From contig JBOFYV010000004.1 of NCBI GenBank assembly GCA_051654865.1, positions 1-29,359 on the forward strand: a stretch of DNA of 29,359 bases, written 5' to 3'. Positions 17,120-23,868 of the stretch are shown here, in pieces. The notes below the pieces were generated by a model. The model worked only from the letters and a program-made list of their open reading frames with translations, was not told the origin of the DNA and did no database searches. Numbering within the stretch: position 1 is the stretch's first letter; the number at the start of each line of letters is the position of its first letter. Made by a program: the position numbers and the translations under genes. The stretch comes from JBOFOR01 sp051654865. Its GTDB lineage: Bacteria > Bacillota > Clostridia > Peptostreptococcales > Peptostreptococcaceae.

Positions 17120-18364
17120 TTATGCCTCCTCAACACTTACAGAAATATCACCTGTAATATTTTTTAATAAGTCTTTGTTTATGTTTATTCTTTCCATCTC
17201 AGATGGTATCATATGAATTCTTTTCTTTTGTAAAACTATTTCGTCTCCACACTTAACTACTAATTTTTTATTACTATATATACTCTTAACTCTCATAAAT
17301 AAATTAATATCTTGGTTACTACTCGTATCTATATTTTGAGGTACTATGTATCCTATTCCATCACTTGCAACCGTACTTACAGTTTGATTTTGCTTTAATT
17401 TATTTAATGAATATAATGCTGCATTTTTGCCAGCTATTTTACTCTCCTGAGTAACAAAGTCAACTAAGTCATGAACATGCACAACGTTACCACAAGCAAA
17501 TATGCCATCTACATTTGTAGCCATCGTATTATTAACTATAGGACCACTAGTTTTTCTATCTAATACTACTCCAACGCCCGTTGATAGTTCATTTTCAGGA
17601 ATTAATCCAACGGATAATAATAAAGTATCACACTCTATAAATTCTTCACTTCCCGGTATTATATTTTTACTTTTATCTAATTTACTTACAGTTACACCCT
17701 CAACTCTGTTTTCGCCATGAATGTAAGTAATAGCAGTTTGTAGCATTAAGGGTATCCCAAAATCATCTAAGCACTGAACTATATTTCTAGTAAGCCCACT
17801 TGAGTGTGGTTTTCTTTCAACAACACCTACTACCTTAGCACCTTCTAGCGTCATACGTCTTGCCATTATTAATCCTATATCACCAGAACCATAAATCATT
17901 ACTTTTTTACCTACCATATAACCTTCCATATTACTAAGCCTTTGAGCTGCACCAGCAGTGTATACACCTGCCGGTCTATATCCGGGTATATCTATTGCCC
18001 CTCTTGTTCTTTCTCTACATCCCATAGCAAGAACTATAGCATCTGCCTCAACTGTAAATAATCCTTCTCCGCCTAACGCTTCTATTGATTTGTCCTTTGT
18101 TATATTTAGTACCATAGTGTTTAACATATAGTCTATTTTTTCTTCTTTAACCTTCTCTATAAATCTATTTGCATATTCAGGACCAGTTAGTTCTTCTTTA
18201 AATTCATGAAGTCCAAATCCATTATGAATACATTGATTTAATATTCCACCTAGTTCTCTATCTCTTTCTACAATAAGTACATTTTTTGCACCATTTCTTT
18301 TTGCTTCTACTGCAGCCCCAAGTCCTGCAGGTCCTCCCCCAACAACCACTACGTTATATTTCAA
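17120..18364 (-). CDS. FAD/NAD(P)-dependent oxidoreductase of the glycerol-3-phosphate unit
   Basis: A 414-residue flavoprotein. An FAD Rossmann motif VVVVGGGPAGLGAA begins at residue 5. A second dinucleotide fold, for NAD(P), shows VMIYGSGDIGLIMARR at about 157-172. CGNVVHVHDLVDFVTQE near residue 290-310 closes the FAD site. There is no CxxC redox pair, so it is not a thioredoxin reductase; it resembles the NADH-dependent subunit found with DUF1667 proteins. The start is a TTG at 18362-18364 with GAGGTGAG upstream, overlapping the dehydrogenase gene by 11 bases, which implies translational coupling. It may pass electrons between the dehydrogenase [2Fe-2S] centre and NAD(P) (inference). Confidence 0.88.
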   Translation of the reverse strand: MKYNVVVVGGGPAGLGAAVEAKRNGAKNVLIVERDRELGGILNQCIHNGFGLHEFKEELTGPEYANRFIEKVKEEKIDYMLNTMVLNITKDKSIEALGGEGLFTVEADAIVLAMGCRERTRGAIDIPGYRPAGVYTAGAAQRLSNMEGYMVGKKVMIYGSGDIGLIMARRMTLEGAKVVGVVERKPHSSGLTRNIVQCLDDFGIPLMLQTAITYIHGENRVEGVTVSKLDKSKNIIPGSEEFIECDTLLLSVGLIPENELSTGVGVVLDRKTSGPIVNNTMATNVDGIFACGNVVHVHDLVDFVTQESKIAGKNAALYSLNKLKQNQTVSTVASDGIGYIVPQNIDTSSNQDINLFMRVKSIYSNKKLVVKCGDEIVLQKKRIHMIPSEMERININKDLLKNITGDISVSVEEA

Positions 18365-19814
18365 CTAACTCACCTCTCATTTCTTTTACTTTACCAAGCA
18401 CCATATATGAATTATCATAATCTTTTACTATATCTTCAATATTTATATTTAATTCCCTTGCTAATATTTCTATTACCTTAGGCCCACAAAATCCACCTTG
18501 ACATCTTCCCATACCAGGTCTAACTCTTCTTTTTACTCCATCTACAGTTCTAGCTCCACAAGGTCTTTTTATTGCATCTATGATTTCACCTTCTGTTACG
18601 CTTTCACATCTGCATATTATTTTTTTATAATTTTCATCTTTTTCTATAAGTTCTTTTCTTTCTTCACTATTCATATGTATAAATGCCTTATCTTTCTTTC
18701 TAAAAGGATTGAAGGTTGATTTTGCACTTAGCACTAACCCTTCATTTATTAAAATTTTTACTACATATTCTGCTATAGCTGGAGCTGATGCAAGGCCTGG
18801 CGACTCTATTCCTCCTACATTTATGAAGTTTTTGCAAACAGATGATGCAAATATCATAAAATCACCTGTATTCGGAGTTGCTCTTAATCCTGAGAATGAT
18901 GTTATAGTTTTTGAATAATTAATATTTAATAGACTTTTTTTGGAGTCTTGAATTATTTCATCTATACCTTTTTTACTAGTTGTTTTATCCTCCCTATTTT
19001 CTACTACAGTTGCATTAGGACCTACTAATAAGTTTCCATGTACTGTCTGTGTAACTAATACTCCCTTACCTTTTTCAGTTGGACATTGGAATAATGTATG
19101 ATTTACTAGCTTTCCTTCTGATTTATCTAGCACTTTGTACTCACCTTTTCTAGATATTATATAATACTCATTTCCACCTATCATGTTATTTATTTTGTCA
19201 GAGTATACACCTGCTGCATTTATTATGTACTTTGATTTTACTTGCTCCCCATTTGATAAATTTATACTAAAAATATCTTCATCTTTTTCAATACCGATAA
19301 CTTCAGACTGAAGTTTTAAAGTTGTTCCATTTTGTATTGCATTTTCCATTAATGCAACGTTTAAATTAAATGGACAAACTATACCTGCACTTTCGCATAA
19401 AAGTGCACTATTAACATCTTTATTTACATTTTCTTCTCTTTCTAATACTTCTTCTCTATTTAATATTTTTAATCCCTTTACATTATTATTTAATCCTCTA
19501 TTATAAAGTTCTTTTATATGCTTTTCCTCTTCTTCGTTAAAAGCTAATACTAATGATCCATTTCGTTTAAATTCAACATATAGCTCTTTACATAATTGTG
19601 GATATAATTCATTCCCTCTTACATTTAACTTAGCCTTTAAACTCCCTTCCTTTGCATCAAATCCCCCATGTACTATTGCACTATTGGCTTTAGTAGTTCC
19701 TTGACATACTTCTACCCCTTTTTCAAGTACAATAGTATTTAAATTATATTTAGATAACTCTCTCGCAATAGAGCTTCCTGTAATTCCTGCACCTATTATA
19801 GCTATATCGTACAT
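18354..19814 (-). CDS. glpA: FAD-dependent glycerol-3-phosphate dehydrogenase with BFD-type [2Fe-2S] domain
   Basis: A 486-residue flavoprotein that should oxidise sn-glycerol-3-phosphate to dihydroxyacetone phosphate. The N-terminal FAD fold shows IIGAGITGSSIARELSKY at 6-23, and the DAO core runs to about 365. The C-terminus is a bacterioferritin-associated ferredoxin-like [2Fe-2S] domain with Cys401, Cys403, Cys438 and Cys443 (CRC...CQGGFC). Place among glycerol genes supports the G3P substrate, but relatives also oxidise 2-hydroxyglutarate or similar. No membrane subunit GlpC is present; instead the next genes encode an NAD(P) flavoprotein and DUF1667. Likely regulated by the GlpP-type leader at 19881-19921 and by CcpA. 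The start follows AGGGGGGAAG. Confidence 0.88.
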   Translation of the reverse strand: MYDIAIIGAGITGSSIARELSKYNLNTIVLEKGVEVCQGTTKANSAIVHGGFDAKEGSLKAKLNVRGNELYPQLCKELYVEFKRNGSLVLAFNEEEEKHIKELYNRGLNNNVKGLKILNREEVLEREENVNKDVNSALLCESAGIVCPFNLNVALMENAIQNGTTLKLQSEVIGIEKDEDIFSINLSNGEQVKSKYIINAAGVYSDKINNMIGGNEYYIISRKGEYKVLDKSEGKLVNHTLFQCPTEKGKGVLVTQTVHGNLLVGPNATVVENREDKTTSKKGIDEIIQDSKKSLLNINYSKTITSFSGLRATPNTGDFMIFASSVCKNFINVGGIESPGLASAPAIAEYVVKILINEGLVLSAKSTFNPFRKKDKAFIHMNSEERKELIEKDENYKKIICRCESVTEGEIIDAIKRPCGARTVDGVKRRVRPGMGRCQGGFCGPKVIEILARELNINIEDIVKDYDNSYMVLGKVKEMRGELVEI

Positions 19815-19877
19815 AAACTTCCCCCCTTATAATTACTTCTCTCCAATTACTATGCAATCATTATTTAATTATACGTA

Positions 19878-19921
19878 AAAAGACAGAGACCCCCCTATAC
19901 GTAGTATAGAAGGCTCTCTGT
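19878..19921 (-). promoter_or_regulatory. GlpP-type leader terminator/antiterminator before the dehydrogenase operon
   Basis: On the minus-strand RNA an intrinsic terminator with arms AGAGAGCC (19912-19919) and GGGTCTCT (19885-19892), 19 bases apart, then CTTTTT (19878-19882). Both arms and their spacing equal those of the glpF leader at 22512-22550, including one conserved G-G mismatch in the stem. The inner stem is CTATAC/GTATAG. Placed in a leader and paired with glpP in the same region, it is the probable site where GlpP with glycerol-3-phosphate prevents termination. Confidence 0.82.
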
Positions 19922-19969
19922 TCTCTTAGCCATATATTTAGTTATTAGATTTTGTTCTAATTTTTGTTT

Positions 19970-20024
19970 TTGTATAACGTTTTCTTTATATTTATATAGT
20001 ACTACATATATATCTATATGTCAG
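19970..20024 (-). promoter_or_regulatory. Candidate promoter and cre-like site of the dehydrogenase operon
   Basis: On the minus strand CTGACA (20019-20024), 17 bases, TACTAT (19996-20001), about 75 bases before the leader terminator. An inverted repeat AGTACT...AGTACT (19998-20028) spans the promoter. Just downstream, 19971-19985 matches a cre consensus (CcpA) at about 12 of 15 positions around AACGTTTTC. Confidence 0.5.
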
Positions 20025-20066
20025 TACTTTTTATATGATTTTATTTTTTTAATTTATTTATGTAAA

Positions 20067-21602
20067 TTAGCAATCTATTGAAGATAGCTCTTTTTGAAAC
20101 TCTTCATCTTCCTTAGCCCATTCTAATGTTCTACTAACTGCTTTTTTCCAACCTTTGTATAATACATTTCTCTTAGCCTCAGACATTTGAGATGTAAACT
20201 CTCTATCTATTATCCAAGATTTTTTAACATCTTCTTTATTAGCATAGAATCCTACTGCTAATCCTGCTAAATATGCTGCACCTAGAGCTGTTGTTTCAAC
20301 AACTTTTGGTCTATGTATCTCTGTTCCTAATATATCTGACTGGAATTGCATTAAGAAATTATTAGCACAAGCTCCACCATCAACTCTAAGACCTGCTAAC
20401 TTTATTCCTGAATCTTCTTGCATCGCTTCTAGTACATCTTTAGTTTGATAAGCTAATGATTCTAATGTAGCTCTTACTAAATGCTCTCTATTAGCACCTC
20501 TTGTAAGACCCATTATAGCTCCTCTCGCGTACATATCCCAGTATGGAGCACCAAGTCCCGCAAATGCTGGTACTACATAAACACCATTTGTATCTTCTAC
20601 ATTATTTGCATAGAATTCACTTTGCTTAGCATTATATAGTACTTTTAATTCATCCCTTAGCCATTGAATAGCTGCTCCTGCTATAAATATACTTCCTTCT
20701 AGTGCATACTCAACTTTGCCATCCACTCCCCAAGCTATAGTAGTTAATAATCCGTTTTTAGATTCTACCATTTTTTCTCCTGTGTTCATTAACATAAAAC
20801 AACCTGTTCCATAAGTATTTTTAGCACTTCCTTCTTCAAAACAAGTTTGGCCAAACAATGCAGCTTGTTGATCTCCTGCACATCCTGCTATTGGGATTTG
20901 AGCTCCTGACAACATCCCCTCATCAGTATATCCATATACACAACTTGAAGGTTTTACTTCTGGTAACATACTCTTTGGTATATCTAATAATTCAAGTATT
21001 TCTTCATCCCAACACAAATCTTTTATGTTGTATAACATAGTTCTTGATGCATTTGAGTAATCAGTTACATGAACTTTACCTCTAGTTAAGTTCCATATTA
21101 ACCAAGTATCTACTGTTCCAAATAATAATTCTCCATTTTCAGCTTTTTTTCTAGCACCTTGAACATTGTCTAGTATCCATTTTATTTTTGTTCCAGAGAA
21201 ATAAGCATCTAATATTAGACCTGTTTTTTCTTTTATTTTTTGTTTATATCCTTTAGCTTCTATTTCATCACAAATTTGAGATGTTCTTCTACATTGCCAT
21301 ACTATTGCATTATATATTGGTTTTCCTGTATTTTTATCCCAAACTATTGTTGTTTCTCTTTGATTTGTTATTCCTATAGCAGAAACTTCATCTGGCTTTA
21401 TTCCATTTGTTTCTAATACTTCTCTCATTACACCACTTTGACTTCCCCATATCTCCATTGGATTATGCTCAACCCATCCTGCATTTGGATAGAATTGAGT
21501 GAATTCCTTTTGAGAAGTTGCCACTATGTTTCCTTGTTTATCAAATAATATAGCCCTTGAACTTGTTGTGCCTTGATCTAGTGCCATTATATAATTTTTC
21601 AT
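20067..21602 (-). CDS. glpK: Glycerol kinase
   Basis: Phosphorylates glycerol with ATP to sn-glycerol-3-phosphate, trapping glycerol taken up by GlpF. 511 residues from the ATG at 21602, which has GGAGG five bases upstream; a TTG at 21614 lies in that site and is rejected. FGGY-kinase motifs are present: ALDQGTTSSRAILFD, GTVDTWLIWNLT, AGDQQAALFGQ, GLGAPYWDMYARG and VDGGACANNFLMQFQSD. Length and sequence are typical. The loop just before PIAGCAGDQQAALFGQ reads DEGMLSG, where many Firmicute kinases have a Y-H-F-Y-G sequence bearing the His phosphorylated by HPr; that His is missing here. Co-transcribed with glpF (60-base gap). Confidence 0.97.
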   Translation of the reverse strand: MKNYIMALDQGTTSSRAILFDKQGNIVATSQKEFTQFYPNAGWVEHNPMEIWGSQSGVMREVLETNGIKPDEVSAIGITNQRETTIVWDKNTGKPIYNAIVWQCRRTSQICDEIEAKGYKQKIKEKTGLILDAYFSGTKIKWILDNVQGARKKAENGELLFGTVDTWLIWNLTRGKVHVTDYSNASRTMLYNIKDLCWDEEILELLDIPKSMLPEVKPSSCVYGYTDEGMLSGAQIPIAGCAGDQQAALFGQTCFEEGSAKNTYGTGCFMLMNTGEKMVESKNGLLTTIAWGVDGKVEYALEGSIFIAGAAIQWLRDELKVLYNAKQSEFYANNVEDTNGVYVVPAFAGLGAPYWDMYARGAIMGLTRGANREHLVRATLESLAYQTKDVLEAMQEDSGIKLAGLRVDGGACANNFLMQFQSDILGTEIHRPKVVETTALGAAYLAGLAVGFYANKEDVKKSWIIDREFTSQMSEAKRNVLYKGWKKAVSRTLEWAKEDEEFQKELSSIDC

Positions 21603-21662
21603 ATTATCCTCCAATATATCTTCTAAATTCTATTTTATAAATATAACATATATATTACTTAT

Positions 21663-22466
21663 TTACTCAACATTATCATATACTTTATTTTCATTTTGTG
21701 GCATATATTTAACCACAAGTTTATCAAATACAAATCCACCTATTATAGCACCTATTATTGGTCCTACTATCGGGATTAAGAAATACATATTTTCACCTAA
21801 AGCTGTACTTCCCCACCCTGCTAACATTGCAAATAGTTTAGGTCCAAAGTCTCTAGCTGGATTCATAGCAAACCCTGTTAATACGCCAAAGCTTCCACCT
21901 ATAATTGCAATTGTTAAACCTACTATTACTGGGCCTAAATTTGCAGCTGGTTTATTAGTACTTCTATCTTCTCCTACTGCTAAAATTACTATAAATAAGA
22001 ACATTGTTATAATTATCTCTACAATTAGAGCTCCTACAATAGTTAGTTCTGGATGTGGATAAGTTGAGAATATACCAGCTGTAGCTAACCCATCACTACT
22101 AGCTCTTATTATGTTATTTGCTACTTCATAACTAGTGAATAGATTTTGGAATAAGAAATATACTGTAGCTGCTCCTGCAAAACAACCTAATACTTGAGAT
22201 ATAATATAAGGTAACACTTTTTCTTTTGGAAACTTTCTATGTATCATTAATCCTATTGTTACCGCTGGGTTTATGTGTGTACCTGATACTGTTCCAGTTA
22301 TATAGATAGCCATAGTAACACCTAGCCCCCAAATTATACTTATCTCCCATTGAGAAATACTTGCTCCAGCTAAAACTAATGATGCTACACTTCCTGCTCC
22401 TATGAATAATAAGACCCATGATCCAATAAATTCAGCGAAGCACTCTCCCATTAAACTCTTTTTCAA
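21663..22466 (-). CDS. glpF: Glycerol uptake facilitator (aquaglyceroporin)
   Basis: A 267-residue MIP-family channel for passive glycerol entry. Six membrane segments and both pore motifs are present: NPA in GTHINPAVTIG and NPARD in GFAMNPARDFGP. The Asp after the second NPAR is the mark of glycerol channels rather than strict water channels. The start is a TTG at 22464-22466 with GGGGAGG eight bases upstream; the ATG five codons later has no ribosome binding site. It is first in the glpFK unit, behind a leader terminator (22501-22550) and a promoter with a cre site, so both glycerol-3-phosphate (via GlpP) and preferred sugars (via CcpA) should control it. Confidence 0.96.
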   Translation of the reverse strand: MKKSLMGECFAEFIGSWVLLFIGAGSVASLVLAGASISQWEISIIWGLGVTMAIYITGTVSGTHINPAVTIGLMIHRKFPKEKVLPYIISQVLGCFAGAATVYFLFQNLFTSYEVANNIIRASSDGLATAGIFSTYPHPELTIVGALIVEIIITMFLFIVILAVGEDRSTNKPAANLGPVIVGLTIAIIGGSFGVLTGFAMNPARDFGPKLFAMLAGWGSTALGENMYFLIPIVGPIIGAIIGGFVFDKLVVKYMPQNENKVYDNVE

Positions 22467-22500
22467 TATTATTCCTCCCCTGCAATTTCTTATAGATTAT

Positions 22501-22550
22501 GAAACAAAAACAAAGAGACCCTATAGTATTTATAACTATAGGCTCTCTTT
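22501..22550 (-). promoter_or_regulatory. GlpP-type leader terminator/antiterminator before glpF
   Basis: On the minus-strand RNA a 16-bp stem (22512-22527 with 22535-22550, 7-base loop) followed by GTTTTTGTTT. The arms contain AGAGAGCC and GGGTCTCT 19 bases apart, identical to the leader at 19878-19921. The single unpaired position in the stem is the same G-G opposition as there. It lies between the glpF promoter and glpF, as in B. subtilis glycerol operons controlled by the antiterminator GlpP. Confidence 0.87.
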
Positions 22551-22576
22551 TCTCCTGCCTCTATAAACTTAATAAA

Positions 22577-22605
22577 AGTATAGTTTAAAAACGTTTTCAC
22601 GTCAA
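22577..22605 (-). promoter_or_regulatory. glpF promoter with cre site inside the spacer
   Basis: On the minus strand TTGACG (22600-22605), 17 bases, TATACT (22577-22582): a near-consensus sigma-A promoter with a leader of about 100 bases. The spacer holds TTAAAAACGTTTTCA (22585-22599, plus strand), matching the CcpA cre consensus at 14 of 15 positions. CcpA bound there would block polymerase directly. Confidence 0.85.
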
Positions 22606-22639
22606 TATTTTTCTAAAATTTATATTTTTAGGTTTTGAT

Positions 22640-23191
22640 TTACCACATATCAATTTTACTTAAAGATACAGCTGATGCACCATTAGATAAAACATTTATT
22701 ATTTCTTCTTTTTCATCAATAAGACCTCCACATATTATAGGTATATTGGGATATACTTTATTTATTCTTTTTACTAGTTTTGGAGCTACTCCAGGCATTA
22801 TTTCAATGGCTTGTGGCTTAACTTTACGTAAACTATCAATTGCATTCTCTAGGGACATAGAATCTATAAAGAAAAATCGTTGTACAACTTTTATATTTAA
22901 TTCTAATGCTCTTTTTACAATATTATTTTTTGTTGTTATAATTCCATCTAAATTTGATTCATTTTTTATGTAATCTACAATTATAGGACTTGATGACATT
23001 CCAGAAATCATATCAATATGAACAAATACTTTTTTGTTATATTTATGTAGATATTTTATTTTATTTTTTAATGTCAATATATCACCATTTAATAAAAATA
23101 CAATTTCACATTCTGATTTTGCCACTGCTTCAAGACCTTCATCATTTTTAACCGCTCCAATAATTGGATTTAGTTCTAATAATTCTCTCAT
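22640..23191 (-). CDS. glpP: Glycerol uptake operon antiterminator GlpP
   Basis: RNA-binding antiterminator that, with glycerol-3-phosphate, lets RNA polymerase read through leader terminators of glycerol genes. 183 residues from the ATG at 23191, preceded by GGAGGGG; a TTG at 23203 sits in that site and is rejected. B. subtilis GlpP is about 190 residues. The sequence is a TIM-barrel-like fold with the family's NPIIGAVKN start, FLLNGDI, HIDMISG, ...FFIDSMSLENA, IEIMPGVAP and ICGGLIDEKEEI motifs. It lies directly upstream of glpF with no terminator between. Two matching leader targets are visible in the window, which strengthens the call. Confidence 0.94.
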   Translation of the reverse strand: MRELLELNPIIGAVKNDEGLEAVAKSECEIVFLLNGDILTLKNKIKYLHKYNKKVFVHIDMISGMSSSPIIVDYIKNESNLDGIITTKNNIVKRALELNIKVVQRFFFIDSMSLENAIDSLRKVKPQAIEIMPGVAPKLVKRINKVYPNIPIICGGLIDEKEEIINVLSNGASAVSLSKIDMW

Positions 23192-23243
23192 ATTCCCCTC
23201 CAAATGTTTAATTTAGCCCCCAAATAAAATTGCCTTCTTTATA

Positions 23244-23270
23244 ATTATAGTTAATTTTAATATATTTTTA
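23244..23270 (-). promoter_or_regulatory. Weak candidate promoter for glpP
   Basis: On the minus strand TATAAT (23244-23249), with TGTAAA 17 bases upstream as a poor -35. It lies about 50 bases before the glpP ATG, and the upstream small-gene operon ends in a terminator, so a promoter is needed here. Confidence 0.35.
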
Positions 23271-23278
23271 CACAATAT

Positions 23279-23339
23279 ATTAAAAGAATACAAATAAAAA
23301 CGTGGTATATAACCACGTTTTTATTTGTATTCTTTTAAT
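23279..23339 (-). terminator. 28-bp perfect inverted repeat: terminator of the small-gene pair
   Basis: Arms 23279-23306 and 23312-23339, perfect over 28 bp, loop ATATA, core ACGTGGT. The right arm contains the last six codons and the stop of the 53-residue gene. On the minus-strand RNA the stem has an internal GTTTTTATTTG tract suited to termination. Confidence 0.85.
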
Positions 23340-23482
23340 CTTTCTTCCATTTCATCTCTATTTTCTTCTTTTATATTTGCATTAATTATAATTTCATCTA
23401 TAGAGGAACTACTACTTAATATATCTTTTGTATATTGTAGGGCGTCTTCGTAATGTCCTTTTCTAAATCTGCTATCGCTCAT
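23321..23482 (-). CDS. Small protein of unknown function (53 residues)
   Basis: Found by hand translation. The ATG at 23482 has GAGGAG about eight bases upstream, and the frame runs 53 codons to TAA at 23321-23323. The product starts MSDSRFRKGHYEDALQYTKDIL, has a run of five Ser, then a beta-like IDEIIINANI and a charged helix (KEENRDEMEERLKEYK). It is soluble, with no Cys and no signal. The GHYEDALQYTKDIL piece looks like one TPR-type helix, but the protein is too short for a repeat domain. It follows the 54-residue gene by 25 bases on the same strand and its end forms a terminator arm. The family is not recognised. Confidence 0.68.
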   Translation of the reverse strand: MSDSRFRKGHYEDALQYTKDILSSSSSIDEIIINANIKEENRDEMEERLKEYK

Positions 23483-23507
23483 TTTATTCACTCCTCTACT
23501 ATTTTTA

Positions 23508-23672
23508 TTAACACGGAGGGAAGTATTTCTTTTTAGCTAATCTTTCTCCTACTATATCTGCTATTTTCTTATTAGAATGTATTTCCTTAGCTATTTCTAA
23601 CTTTGTGTTGTTTTCTTTGAATAACTTTTTCATTTCTTTGTTATTATCTAGATCTTCTCTTTTAGGACTCAT
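23508..23672 (-). CDS. Small basic protein of unknown function (54 residues)
   Basis: Found by hand translation. The ATG at 23672 has AAAGGAG seven bases upstream, and the frame runs 54 codons to TAA at 23508-23510. The product is Lys-rich and helical (KREDLDNNKEMKKLFKENN, then KLEIAKEIHSNKKIADIVGERLAKK) with an unusual end, KYFPPC, placing a lone Cys at the C-terminus. It has no membrane segment. The charge suggests nucleic-acid or partner binding, but I recognise no family. It is 25 bases upstream of the 53-residue gene, with which it very likely forms a two-gene operon. The good ribosome binding sites on both make chance frames unlikely. Confidence 0.68.
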   Translation of the reverse strand: MSPKREDLDNNKEMKKLFKENNTKLEIAKEIHSNKKIADIVGERLAKKKYFPPC

Positions 23673-23815
23673 ATTAAACTCCTTTCTTTATCTAATCTCT
23701 ACTTTTAAGTTGTCCATATATATCACTTTTACTACAACAATTTTTTCTATGTTTTAGATAATTTTTTCAATTATTCTATTATTTATTATTAATATTTTTC
23801 GAGCTTTTTAATCAA

Positions 23816-23868
23816 TATAAAATAAAAGTCATCTATTTATTGTTTAAATAGATGACTTTTATTTTATA
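23816..23868 (-). terminator. 24-bp perfect inverted repeat: terminator of the flippase-like gene
   Basis: Arms 23816-23839 and 23845-23868 pair perfectly over 24 bp, loop TTGTT, core AGTCATCTATTTA. The stop codon (23864-23866) is within the right arm. The U-rich side is created by the AAAATAAAA / TTTTATTTT outer stem. Confidence 0.85.

Noticed and set aside
16544..19902. Recurring heptamer TATACGT (16544, 16649, 16694, 19870, 19896)
   Set aside because: Five hits over 3 kb of AT-rich intergenic DNA, in no constant spacing or orientation to promoters; one lies inside a terminator stem. Chance is a sufficient explanation.
19998..20028. AGTACT hairpin after glpK considered as its terminator
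   Set aside because: On the minus strand no T-run follows, and the repeat overlaps the -35 and -10 boxes of the candidate promoter for the next operon, so it is better explained as promoter or operator sequence.
21603..21614. Upstream TTG start extending GlpK (and likewise GlpP at 23203, DUF1667 at 17136, the 65-residue protein at 11796)
   Set aside because: Each TTG lies within or next to the ribosome binding site of a well-placed downstream ATG, and the extension reads through the GGAGG or similar sequence.
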